From Amaranthus tricolor (taxonomy: Eukaryota; Streptophyta; Magnoliopsida; Caryophyllales; Amaranthaceae), in assembly GCF_026212465.1 (NCBI RefSeq), contig NC_080058.1, positions 7,193,001-7,257,000 on the forward strand: a stretch of 64,000 nucleotides of DNA, read 5' to 3'. Made by a program: the position numbers and the translations under genes. Under the pieces are notes generated by a model. That model was not told the DNA's origin. It was given only the letters and a program-made list of their open reading frames with translations, and searched no databases. This document shows positions 23,640 to 34,042 of this stretch, one piece after another. Each line of letters starts with the position of its first letter. Positions within the stretch are counted from its first letter, which is position 1.

Positions 23640-24130
23640 TCCGCTCGTTTTAAATGAGATTGTCTCATTATAAGACGAGCTCATATAATTAGCTCATTAA
23701 TCTAATTGATCACTTTAAAATTGTAAATAATCACTTTAAACGTATAAGTAATTATTACTAAAACTAATGGCCCGTTTGGTTAATGGTATTAAATGAAGGT
23801 AATGGGAAATATTTATAGTGTAAAATTTTATCAAAAGTTCTATTCCCATGGTAATGAAACTTTGATCACAAAAAAGTTTTTTTTGTTTACAAATTTCCAT
23901 TACCACCTAATACCACTGTTTCCATAGGTAATGCATTCGAATGAATTTCATGAAGAAAGTGAGATGATTAAAGTTGAACAAGTATGACCATCAAACTAAA
24001 AAAGAGATTTTTCAACTAAAATTACACTAGTTTTTCATTCCTATTACCACCGTTTATTACCACATACCAAACAGGCGGTTAAAAACTACAAAAGGTGATT
24101 ACTTTAAGATTATAATTGATAATTTTGAGA
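23640..24130. mobile_element. Nested MITEs between element and kinase gene
   Basis: An outer repeat of the AATGATCACTTTAAAATTGT type (GAGATTGTCTCATTATAAGA at its left edge) appears to be interrupted by an inner MITE of about 310 bp, 23768-24078. The inner MITE's ends are GGCCCGTTTGGTTAATGGTA and ACCACATACCAAACAGGCGG, an inverted pair typical of plant MITEs in gene flanks. No coding content. Confidence 0.55.
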
Positions 24131-25400
24131 TTCAATTAATCAACTTTTGCATTGATGAAAACCATTGCGTTAAATCAATAATTCAAAAGGAAAAAAATAA
24201 AAATTTCATGAGAAAATGGGTACAATATCTTGAGATTAAAAAACAAAATTCAAAAATACATACTCATACATTTATTTGAGTGATCCACATGTGCCACGTG
24301 TATCAAGATAGTTTAATAGTACATGAAAATTCATAGGAAAAAAAAAATGAATCAAATATTTGCACTAGGCAATCACCATAAATATCATTGGACAAAATAA
24401 AAAGAGAGGGTGACACTAATATTCTTAAAATTGAAGAGAATAAAAGAATAAGTACAGGTGTAAAATAGACAACACATTGGTAGCCAATCAAAATTTTATT
24501 CATTTGAAACATACGCCATAATTCAAAAGTTATTTGACCTTATAATTAAATTTAATTTTATCCCATTTCAAAGTTGATTTAAAATTATGTAAAATTCGAT
24601 TTCAAATTGTTCCGAAACATATAATCCGAAATCAACCCGATAACCGGAATGAACATCTCTACCTTAATTTTGTATTTCTTGTTACATTTCACCTGTGGCC
24701 AAGAAACATTTTGAAAAACATCTTATTGAAAAAAAACTAAGATAACCCCAGTTATAAGATAGGTTTGGAATTTGGATAAATAAGCAAAAGAGAATCAAGG
24801 GTAAAGAAAAATTAAGGGCTAATTTTATTTAATAAAATATTAATATAGTAAGTAATTTAAATTGGTTAAAAAGAAAGTGTAGTAACTATTATAAGAAATG
24901 AAGGAAGTATGATTTCAATATATAAGAGATTTTTAAGCCATATAGTACAAATTAAAACGAAGAAAGTATTTTATAGTATTTCAAAAAAAAAAAGAAATAA
25001 TTGATATTTTAGTTTAAATAGAAAAAATAATATATAGATAAGATTAAAAAATAAATTAAATATGTAAATAAAAATTTTAAAAATTGCAAAATATGACAAA
25101 AAAAAAAATATAGCGAGATATCAACATAAAACAGATGTAGTAGAACTCCTAACACGGAAAGAAGATTAATTTTTCTACTGAATTCCAGTTTGTACAGCTT
25201 CCAGAAGTTGGTACGTTAAACAAATAGAAGAAAGAGAATAATTCCTTTGTTTGTGTTTTTATTTATTGGCAGTATTTCTGGAATAACACTCAGCCCAATC
25301 AATTGCCAAAATCCTACTCTCCCATCAGTAGGTTCGTTCATACTTTGATCGTTTGGTTCACTTTACGAATTCAATTACGGTTTAATTGATTATCATTAAT
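24131..25400. other. AT-rich intergenic spacer, hAT-end remnant
   Basis: Mostly featureless AT-rich DNA. At about 24560-24665 a sequence ending GGAATGAACATCTCTACC is the inverse of a hAT-type end (GGTAGAGATGTTCATTCC) with CCGAA/CCGG words next to it; the other end was not found. The last 300 bp should contain the promoter and 5' untranslated part of the kinase gene. Confidence 0.5.
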
Positions 25401-28400
25401 ATGAATTCTACTGCTACAAATCATAATCAGGTTGGTACATTTCTGCATCAACTATGTTTTCTTTTCTTTCTTTTTGCTAATTACTCTCTTTAGAGGCTAA
25501 TTAATAATTCAACCTTTCACCCATTCGCTATGAATAATCTCATTTTTTGATTATTTTTTAATAATCCAACCGCTAGCAACATAATTTTTTATTTTATAAT
25601 AATTCAACCTTTGTCCTTAGTTTATTATCAGCATACCCTATTAGTATGCTGCAAACTAAGGGACAAGGTTAAATTATTAAAAAATAATTTAAAAGTGAGA
25701 TTATTCATAGCGGACGGGTGAAAAGTTAGATTATTAATACTAATTTTTCATATTTTTTAATGTTTAGAGCATTTAGTTATAACTGATTATTTACAATTTT
25801 AAAGTGATCATATAACGAAATTAGTTAATTATTTGATCATATGGACTCATCTTATAATGAGACGGTATCATTCAAGACTTGATGATTAATTAATCGCAAA
25901 ATCATATATGCAGGTTTCTCATCGTCCTAAGAAATGCCCCAGTTGTGTTCACTGGTTCCCTTTGCACAAGAAGAAAAAGCAGGTAGTTTTAGTTGACAAC
26001 ATCATAAGTTATTTTGAGCGGTTGTTTTAAACATGTGTAAGGTGTCTGATGGTGACCCATAATTAGTGTCAAATTTTTTAATAAAAACAAAACAGAAACT
26101 AAACCGTGCCTAATAATATTTTGTTTTTGTTTTCTCTACTTCATTCTGTTTGTCTCATTTAATTCATTTTTCACCCATTGATTTGCAGGATTATATTGAG
26201 AAGTTTTCAGATCATGACATAATTATATATGTTCTAGGTGAGTTTTTTTAATCAATACTCAAGACCATTTTGTTATCTATATTCAATAGAGCACATAAAA
26301 TAATTTAGAGTTTCAAACATCAATTTAATAAATTTTTGATTTGTTAAAGTATCTATTTATTATTCACATTAGAAAAAAAAAAGGTATATATTACTATAAC
26401 TTGTAGAGTAACTTCTACTATCCCCATTTCTAACTTTAGAGTGAACTTCATTTGGATTATAAGTGGGTTATCATATCTCCACTTTGAGTTGTTTAGACTC
26501 ATTTTTAAAATTTTAACATGATATCAAAGCTTAGTTGTTGTTGCTTTTTTACGGGCCCGATGCACAAGTTGTGTATTATGTGCTACAGCATAGGGCCTTA
26601 CATAATGGGGCCCCAAAATTATTCCAACAACCCATACACTTTGAAAAAAAAAAGTACAAAATTAGTTCAACAACCCAAATAATACATTAAAAATCAAAGT
26701 TGAAGATATCTTCATGAGCCCAAAATTATTCTAACAACTCATAATATAAGTTTTTGGTTATAAGGGGGTCTGATTTTAAAATTGACACAGGGTCTCCGAA
26801 ATATTTAAGACGACCATGCTCCCTTTTTACTAGACAACTCACCAAAAACCACTAGTTAAAGGGCCTTTGATTGGATGTTCATTTTCAATAAGACTGGAGA
26901 GTATTAAAGTGTTCATTTGTTATTCACATATAAGTCGCCCCGCATTGAAAAAAACATACATCATTTTATGAACTAGAGTACTCATACTACTATTATTGAT
27001 TTTAATATTGAACCTCCTTTGGGCTTATAAGTAAGTTAATTTTTCTCCTCTTTATTCAGATTGCCCGTGCTATTTTTTAAAAATTCTAACATGCTTGATG
27101 CCTTAAGATATGTTATATACTCTATCGGTTCTTAATAACGGCTTGATCATTGCTTATCAAATACTGTAGCTGTGTCCATGGTTCTGTAATGATCTTTGTA
27201 GGTGGTCCTGGATGTGGCAAGGGAACTCAATGCTCAAAAATTGTTGAACATTTTGGCTTTACCCATCTCAGCGCCGGAGAACTTCTAGAAACAGAAGTCA
27301 ATAGTGGATCTAGAACTGGGTTAGTATCTTGGTTATATGGTTGGCTAAATCAGTTGATTTGTTTGACTAGATAAAAATATTAATCGATTTGCTAATTGTT
27401 GAGCCAATTATATATGTCTGTTTTTATGAAAATGTTTGATAAAAATTATTTACTGATCGTTATAATTGTTAATTGGAGGAAAATTGAGTAAAAAATTAGA
27501 AAACAATGAAAAACTTATTACTTTATCTTTTAGGTGTTAAAGTTAATTTGAAAATCATTTACTAAATTTTATGGTATATATTATGTGTTTAAAGATACAA
27601 ATTTGTTAGAAAATATCATAATTTTTAAAATTGCACCGAAAAAAAATTTGTCAAATTTTGCTCCGCGACGGGACAATCATCTATTCTTCAAGGGATATTC
27701 TACGTGAACCTCAATAAAGTTAGGGTTTAGCGAGAGGATTCGAGGTGTTTTCCATTTTATTCTTAGAAATCTAATTAAGTGTTTCACCATCAATTGTATT
27801 GTAAATTTGTAATCAAACCTCTATACATCAACAATGTTGACTTCTAATTGTAATCAAAAACCCTGTGGTGTAATTTCTCATTTTAATTTCAATTTCTTTA
27901 CGCACTTTGTGTTTGTCATCTTCATAATTGCTTATTTGCTCTAACACTAACAGTAAAATGATCAAGGAATTCAAAAAGGAAGGAAAACTAGTACCATCTG
28001 AGGTTGTGATTGAGCTTCTAAAACAGGCAATGCAGAGAAGTCAAAACCGAAAATTTCTTATCGATGGCTTCCCACGCAACGAAGAAAATCGTTTAGCTGC
28101 TGAAAAAATGGTAAGTAATTTGAATCCCATGCTAAGCACGGATAGTAATTCTTTTACATATGTGTTCATATGTTTATTGATTTACTTATTCGGTTAAACT
28201 TTGAAGAATATTATGCTAATCTTTCTAATTCTAAGTACAATGACTTGTAAAAGTTCGATTTTAGTATATCGGTGGTGACTGTTGATTGATTGATTGATTG
28301 TGCTAAGTTTCGAACCTAAAAAATGATGCAGTTGGGAATTCAACCGACTATAGTATTAGTGTTCGATTGTTCAGAAGATGAGATGATCAGGCGTGTTCTG

Positions 28401-28790
28401 CACAGGAGTGAGGTCTGATATTTCCGGTCTTTTTCGTAGTTATTGAGTTTTCATGTATAAACACTACTTGTTTTTGATTGCGTCTATAGGGACGTGCTGA
28501 TGATAACATTGACACGGTAAGGAAGCGGCTTAAAGTCTACAAAGAATCAACATTGCCTGTGATTGATTATTACACTAAGAAGGGGAAAGTCCGAAAGGTA
28601 AACTGCTGAGTGCTAACATTGAAAGCAATGTAGTTATGTAATTGTATTGACATTCGACTGACTCCGTCTTGTTTAACAGGTTAATGCTGAGAGATCCCCG
28701 GATGAGGTGTTTAAGTCAGTTGACGCTATCTTTTCTGAGCTTGGATTGGTGAAAATCCCGGTTGGAAGTTCATATGTGCAAACAGGGTAA
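25401..28790 (+). CDS. UMP-CMP kinase family (nucleoside monophosphate kinase)
   Basis: Eight exons: 25401-25430, 25914-25982, 26189-26237, 27202-27319, 27954-28110, 28332-28412, 28490-28597, 28680-28790, about 240 residues, all in phase. The P-loop is [10 protein letters not shown] (starting near residue 50), the NMP-binding region has HLSAGELL and [13 protein letters not shown], the adenylate-kinase signature is [12 protein letters not shown], and the lid is short, RVLHRSEGRADDN, as in UMP-CMP kinases. The enzyme transfers phosphate from ATP to UMP or CMP in pyrimidine nucleotide supply. Residues 1-50 (including [18 protein letters not shown]) are an unusual N-terminal extension to the core and may reflect a different true start. 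The 3' end TAA follows SSYVQTG; a donor-like GTAA overlaps it, so further exons are possible. Confidence 0.88.
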
Positions 28791-28804
28791 TTTTGTCATT
28801 ACAA

Positions 28805-28950
28805 ATTGTTGCATGAGACAGTCTCATTTGAGAGACGCGCCTCGTACATGGATTAAATAGCCCATCCCAATTCCCATACATGTTATGAGAATATAGAGTC
28901 TTTGTTTGAAGTCGTCTCGCCGAGAACGGCCTCTCACAAGAGTAGGTCTT
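28805..28950. mobile_element. Short MITE remnant with GAGAC ends
   Basis: Ends are ATGAGACAGTCTCATTTGAG and CGAGAACGGCCTCTCACAAG, placed directly after the kinase stop codon; it probably lies in the 3' untranslated or flanking sequence. Same loose class as the 23305 and 32690 repeats. Confidence 0.5.
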
Positions 28951-29409
28951 TTGTCATTAGTGTGGATTTGAGCTACTTAATATACTTCCCGGTAATAAGG
29001 TTGAGTTTAGTAGCTGACAATATGTACTCTCTGATAGCATCCTGATTTAAGAATCAGTTTCTGCAAGAATAATTGAATTTATATACTGCATATGGGTACC
29101 TGCTCATCTCATACTAAAGGACTCGAATTACCGAGGTCTAGTCTTTTTGTTTTCTTTCTATTTTGAGACATTCAAACACTTCTATTCATACCATGTATAG
29201 TACATTCCTACTTGTTTCCCGATTGCATCATAAGTTATGTTGACCGATACTAGTACATTCGCTGAAGATAGTATGTCACAAAAATAGTGATAACTGGATA
29301 CTCTACAAGGTATTTAATCGAGTATATAACATATCATAGGGCTTCAACCACCAGAATAAGATGTTGGTTGAGTTGGTTAAATACTCGATCAGTATCGAGT
29401 TTTAGGCTT

Positions 29410-31725
29410 TCATTCAAATGCATGGCTATAGTCGTGCAAATGAAAATTTTTGTGAATGAAACGAGACAACCACTTCGAGGCAGCAAAGCAAAGGATGGCC
29501 ATGAAGAAGACTGCAGTCCGTTGAACTGTGGTCATTGTTCCCTGTTTGATCAGTCCAACCACCCCGACTAAGCCAAAAGCCATCACCTGAAGCACCGTGA
29601 CACCTATATTGAGTCCCTTATATGCAGCGTTGCAGCTGGAACAGTTGACGACATGAGTCCAGTACCTGAAACATTACATTCACTTGTTTAGCGTACACTA
29701 AACATACAATATTCGATGATGGAAAAGGCTAGCATTTGTGTGTTGAGCACAAATATGAACAAACCTGTCCAGCAGTTCTTCGCGTTTAGGAGTTGGGGGA
29801 AGGGCGTCTTCAGTGAACGTGGAACCCCAGTCGACTTTACCGTCTGAATAGTCATTAAACCACCTTCTGAAAGCGACAACAAGAGCATCTGATTTCGCTG
29901 GAAGATAACAAAATTTTTGCCAGTTGATTGGGCCAAGCTCCTTTATTTTTCGCTCCTAGATGAGAAAAGCTAATTTCAAAGAACCAACAGAAAATCTTTA
30001 TAGAACGGTAAAGAAAGTGCATCAATTCATACCTCCAAGTGAAGAAGATAGAGATCAGAATCAAGAACCAAGTTTTCCTGCAGATGGAAGAACCATCTTG
30101 GGATGATTCGGTCCTTCCACGCATCAAAGTTTCTCGGGAATGACCATATCAGTCGACTTTTGCCAGGGCTGATAGGAACGCAAAGAAATATAAGTATATA
30201 TCTCTGTGAAGTTGGCCATGGCTTCGAGGAGTCCTGAAAAACCAACATTTTCATGTGTTTTAATGTCCAACAATAAGCAAGGCCGACATGTGAATCTTTC
30301 GACAGTACAAATGCTACCTCATTTGGCACTACTACGGATGATAATGGTCCTTTGCCGCTGAAAGGAGAGGGATTCGGATAAACATAGTAAACGTAAGGCG
30401 CATAGAACGTGCTGGTACCCCCCCAGTCTAGCCTTGTAAAGAAACCATTGATATCCAAATGTTTTACACCCATGTTAAGAGGTTTCCCACCTTCTCTATC
30501 GACATTGTTCACCAAAATTTACATAACAAACCGATTTTAGTAAGAATATACAAGAACATTACTCTAAGGTAAAAGGCAGATTTCTGATACTTATCTGTTC
30601 TCAGGAGGCTTTGCTTTTAGTATACTGTAGTGAGCGTAAGGAAGATGAGCCGGGTCCATAAGGTTTTCGATGAGAAACTCGTACCTGCAAGGAAGAAAAT
30701 CGATTGGAGTTTGCGCAAAGCTATATGTTACATACTCTATTAATTATAAGTTATCATCATCATCGTTGTTCGTACCCGGTGTATCCTGTCTATAGAAAAT
30801 TATGATCAGATCTGGAAAGGGAAGAAAGGCGGCAAACCATACCCATAAAGGAGGATGCAGCCAAAGATCAATTATAAGTTATATAGCAATCAAATTGGAA
30901 CGGAGGGAGTAAGTTGGTAAACAAGGTTCCATACCCGTAATTGATATCTCTATTCGAGATTAAATGGGAATACAAGGGATCATCAAGCTCCGGGAAGAAG
31001 GGGGGTTTTTTCTTCTGTAGAATGTCCTTGAATTCGGGATCAGGGTTTGGCCAAAACCAAACAATACCATTCTGCACCGTGCTTGGATATACAGTTACGC
31101 AGGCTTTCTTAGACGTATGCACCTGCATATATCACTTCAATGAAGAAATCGTAGCAACAAAGATTGACGTATTAAGAATGAAACTAGTATAAGTTACCGG
31201 GGGGCCATCTAGAGGAGCTTGTGGGATAAGTTTACATTGACCGGAGCCATTGAAACACCATCCATGATACACACATTGAAGCCTTCCCCATTGATCAATT
31301 CGACCCTCAGAAAGAGGAGCTAAACGATGAGGACATTGATCGTTAAAAACTTTCCATTGAGATTCAGTCCTATCCCACCAAACGACAACATCAAGACCCA
31401 AAACCCGTTTAGCATGAGGCTTCCTGTTATCCAAATCACACACTGGCATCACCGGACACCATTGATCGTACCAGCTAAACTTCTCGCCTGATGCAGCTTC
31501 ATTTTCGAGCTCTAACTCATGTCGACTGAATGAACCTGTGTTCTCGTCAGTGGATACAGTAGAAAAAGCAGAAGCAGTTTCCGCGATCACATTCATGTTC
31601 AAGTTAATAGCACCCGATATCATAGAAATCTGACAGGTACTTCTACTACTTGAAAATGTAAGTTTTTCATAGATTGGTGTACTGAAATTTGGTATTCTAG
31701 CTGAGAACACTGTAATGCTAGCCAT
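29410..31725 (-). CDS. Rieske oxygenase, PTC52-like (PAO/ACD1 family)
   Basis: Seven minus-strand exons: 31725-31198, 31122-30935, 30684-30595, 30495-30318, 30233-30033, 29955-29765, 29665-29410; 543 residues. A Ser-rich N-terminus (about 1-75) fits a plastid transit peptide. The Rieske [2Fe-2S] ligands are CPHR and CVYH in [26 protein letters not shown]. The mononuclear iron site is [14 protein letters not shown]. Two hydrophobic segments and the NCSSC redox-type motif lie near the C-terminus, as in the PAO, PTC52 and TIC55 group. Overall wording is closest, in my recollection, to PTC52, a protochlorophyllide-related envelope protein. The third intron starts AT instead of GT (CAG then ATAAGT at 30594-30589), with the 3' end CGATAG; otherwise the frame is intact. 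Confidence 0.88.
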
Positions 31726-32029
31726 GATTAATCTTCAAGAATAGCTTATGGACTTTTAATTTCTCAAGCGCAACTTATTGTAACATTATTTATTCATGGG
31801 TTAGTGGCTGAAAATTTACACCACAGAATATCTTAAGACAATTGCACATGTGTTTATGAGTGAGAATTTCACTGTTCTTAGAAATATATGTGGTTGATAG
31901 ATACTGCACACTGTTCTTAGATAAAGACTTTTATTGACAGATACATTATACAACTCATAGTAAAGACCTAATAATTGATAAAAATATCTGTTTTCTTTAA
32001 ATTGGAAACTTGAATATTAGATCGATAAA
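31726..32029. other. Upstream region of the PTC52-like gene
   Basis: AT-rich and presumably promoter and 5' untranslated sequence for the minus-strand oxygenase gene. No clear motif beyond AT-rich boxes. Confidence 0.4.
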
Positions 32030-32660
32030 ATTCTTGTTAGGATTACTGGTGACTTGGTTCATCAAGTATTAGGGATTAATTAAGAAAATTAATTAAGTGT
32101 GCAGGTGTGGTAAGAAAATGACCATGTACTAACTTGGGATTGGTTGACGGAGAATCAACCTAGTACAATTGTCCCTTATACGTATTGGTTGGTTTAAAGT
32201 CTTAGAGAGCAAGGCATGCATATCATAGGACAAATGCAGAAGTAATGAAAGGAACATTGGAGATCTTGAGACACGTTGAACAAAAAGAGCAAAAGCGTTT
32301 AGAAGCTGCCAGCACAACTGTGCTCGAACGAGCACAGTGCTCCAGCAGCCTACTGCCTCATCTTTTACCTTGTGCTAATGCCTTAACTACTTGTTATTTT
32401 TATGCCCTATGTTTCTTTATAGATACACTAGTCTAGGTCTTTTTTTCGCAAGCCAAAGTTTCATCTGTAAAAAGCTCTCATATTGCTTAAGTTTATTACC
32501 CTCATTAGCTCTTCTCTTTCCCATCGAACCTCCATTGTAATTTCTTCAAGATTGTAGTTTGTTCTTTAAATACAATATTAATACTATCTTAGCTAGATAT
32601 GGATGTAGCCTCTATTTGGTGAACCACTTTAAATCTTGTGTCTTTATTTGCTTTCCTCAT
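32030..32660. mobile_element. LTR-like repeat, copy 3 of a related group
   Basis: Shares with the repeats at 12304 and 58929 the ordered words GAAGCTGC, ACTAGTCTAG, TTCTTTAAATACA, TGGATGTAGCCTC and CCACTTTAAATCTTG. It contains a perfect palindrome with arms CTGTGCTCG (32318-32326) and CGAGCACAG (32329-32337), in the place where copy 2 has GCTCGACC and GGTCGAGC. Boundaries are uncertain and no target duplication was found. Confidence 0.45.
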
Positions 32661-32689
32661 TTTGCTAAAATAAAAAGGGTGTTTAAAAA

Positions 32690-32955
32690 AAAAATAAAAA
32701 GCATTATACACCATTGAGTTTAATAAGATAAAAAATCTAATGCCTACTCAAGTTCAACCCACTAAAGATTAATGTCTACTTACATTATCCTTAATACTTA
32801 TTTACCGTATTTTTAATGTCTATTTTTAATATCTTAAATGTCTACTTACATCATTCTTAATGCCTACTTATAATATTTTAAAAAATATATAATGAGCTGG
32901 CCCAATTAGAAATAGTCTCTCAAATAGACCGTCTCTCACAAAAATTTGTGAAAAT
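32690..32955. mobile_element. MITE, inverted copy of the 23305 family
   Basis: Contains repeated AATGTCTACTTACATT-like words, the inverse of GTAAGTAGGCATTAAG, and ends in AATAGACCGTCTCTCACAAA. Opposite in orientation to 23305-23560. Confidence 0.6.
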
Positions 32956-33313
32956 CTAAGGTCACAATATAGCTAGAAAAAATTAATTGCAAAAGTCACT
33001 ATATATACAAAAAGAATACTATGTTCCGAACCAAAAACATTTTTTAGATATATGACATAGTAACTTATATATATATGTAGTGACTTTTACTATCAAGTTT
33101 TTCTAGCTCTATCATAACATTTGATTTTTATCTTATTGAAATAAATGATGTATAATGCTTTTTATCCATCATATTTTTAACACCTTTTTATTAGATATTT
33201 CACCATTTGTCAGTTATGTTTATCATTGTATACGAATATAATCCTCAAGTTTCTTCCTCATGTATTTGATCAAATGCACAGAAGAGTGGGCTGACATTTA
33301 ACGAATGAATTCA

Positions 33314-33579
33314 ATAACCGAAAAACCAAACTATTTCAAAAACTGAGCGTGAAACTCCCAGACCTAAGGTTTGGGGCTGTTCGCAGTTACTAACTGCGAA
33401 CAGCAAAAAAAAAAAAAAAAATTTTTTTTTTTAGGTCAAATAGCTATTCGCAGTTACTAACTGCGAACAGCTATTTTGTCTTTTTTGACCTGTTCGCAGT
33501 TACTAACTGCGAACAGCCCCAAACCTTAGGTCTGGAAGTTTCACGCTCAGTTTTTGAAATAGTTTGGTTTTTCGGTTAT
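33314..33579. mobile_element. 266-bp fold-back element, nearly one large palindrome
   Basis: The two halves are close to perfect inverse copies, beginning ATAACCGAAAAACCAAACTA. Three internal palindromes (33376-33404, 33443-33471, 33489-33517) have arms GCTGTTCGCAGTTA/TAACTGCGAACAGC or one-base variants, around a central C. Flanks are TGAATTCA at 33306-33313 and 33580-33587; because this 8-mer is itself palindromic it could be a target duplication or the outermost bases of the repeat. It is a compact relative of the element at 21616-23156. Confidence 0.85.
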
Positions 33580-33587
33580 TGAATTCA

Positions 33588-34042
33588 TTTTTTATTTTTT
33601 TTTAGCTCTTTTTCAAAAATTCACATTTCACATTTCTGGTATGATTTGGGCCTTTGTTAACTACTTGTAAGTATTATGTCCAAAAATGCTTAAAAATGAG
33701 CAAAGTTGAAAATCATAGGTTAATCAAGTGGTCAAAGATTTTTCCATTTACCCTTGCAACAAAAGTTCGATTCTCAAAATCTTTTACCATACAGTATTGT
33801 ACCGTGCTTGGTGCTCACATCATGTTAGACCTGTTAGCGACTCGTGGAGGTGTTAGATAAAAAATAATGGATGTTCAATCGTGCTAAATCAATGGTATTG
33901 GTAGATCATACATAGGTGTAATTGAAGTTCAATCATGCTAAATCAAAAACCTTGTCAAACTCCGAAGACACCACACTTCCTTGACCGAATGAAATCCCAT
34001 CTAAATTGAGAACTCCTAAACAACATTCAATTTCTTACATAA
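33588..34042. other. Spacer and 3' flank of the receptor kinase gene
   Basis: AT-rich. The part nearest 34042 is probably the 3' untranslated region of the minus-strand kinase gene. Nothing else stands out. Confidence 0.5.

Noticed and set aside
27150..27374. Separate small gene starting upstream of the kinase P-loop
   Set aside because: The sequence before 27202 is the preceding intron read through; the splice acceptor and phase place the P-loop exon in the UMP-CMP kinase gene.
30730..30920. Possible Stowaway MITE in intron 2 of the PTC52-like gene
   Set aside because: GGAACGGAGGGAGTA resembles one Stowaway end, but the opposite end (near 30730) is too worn to pair with it securely.
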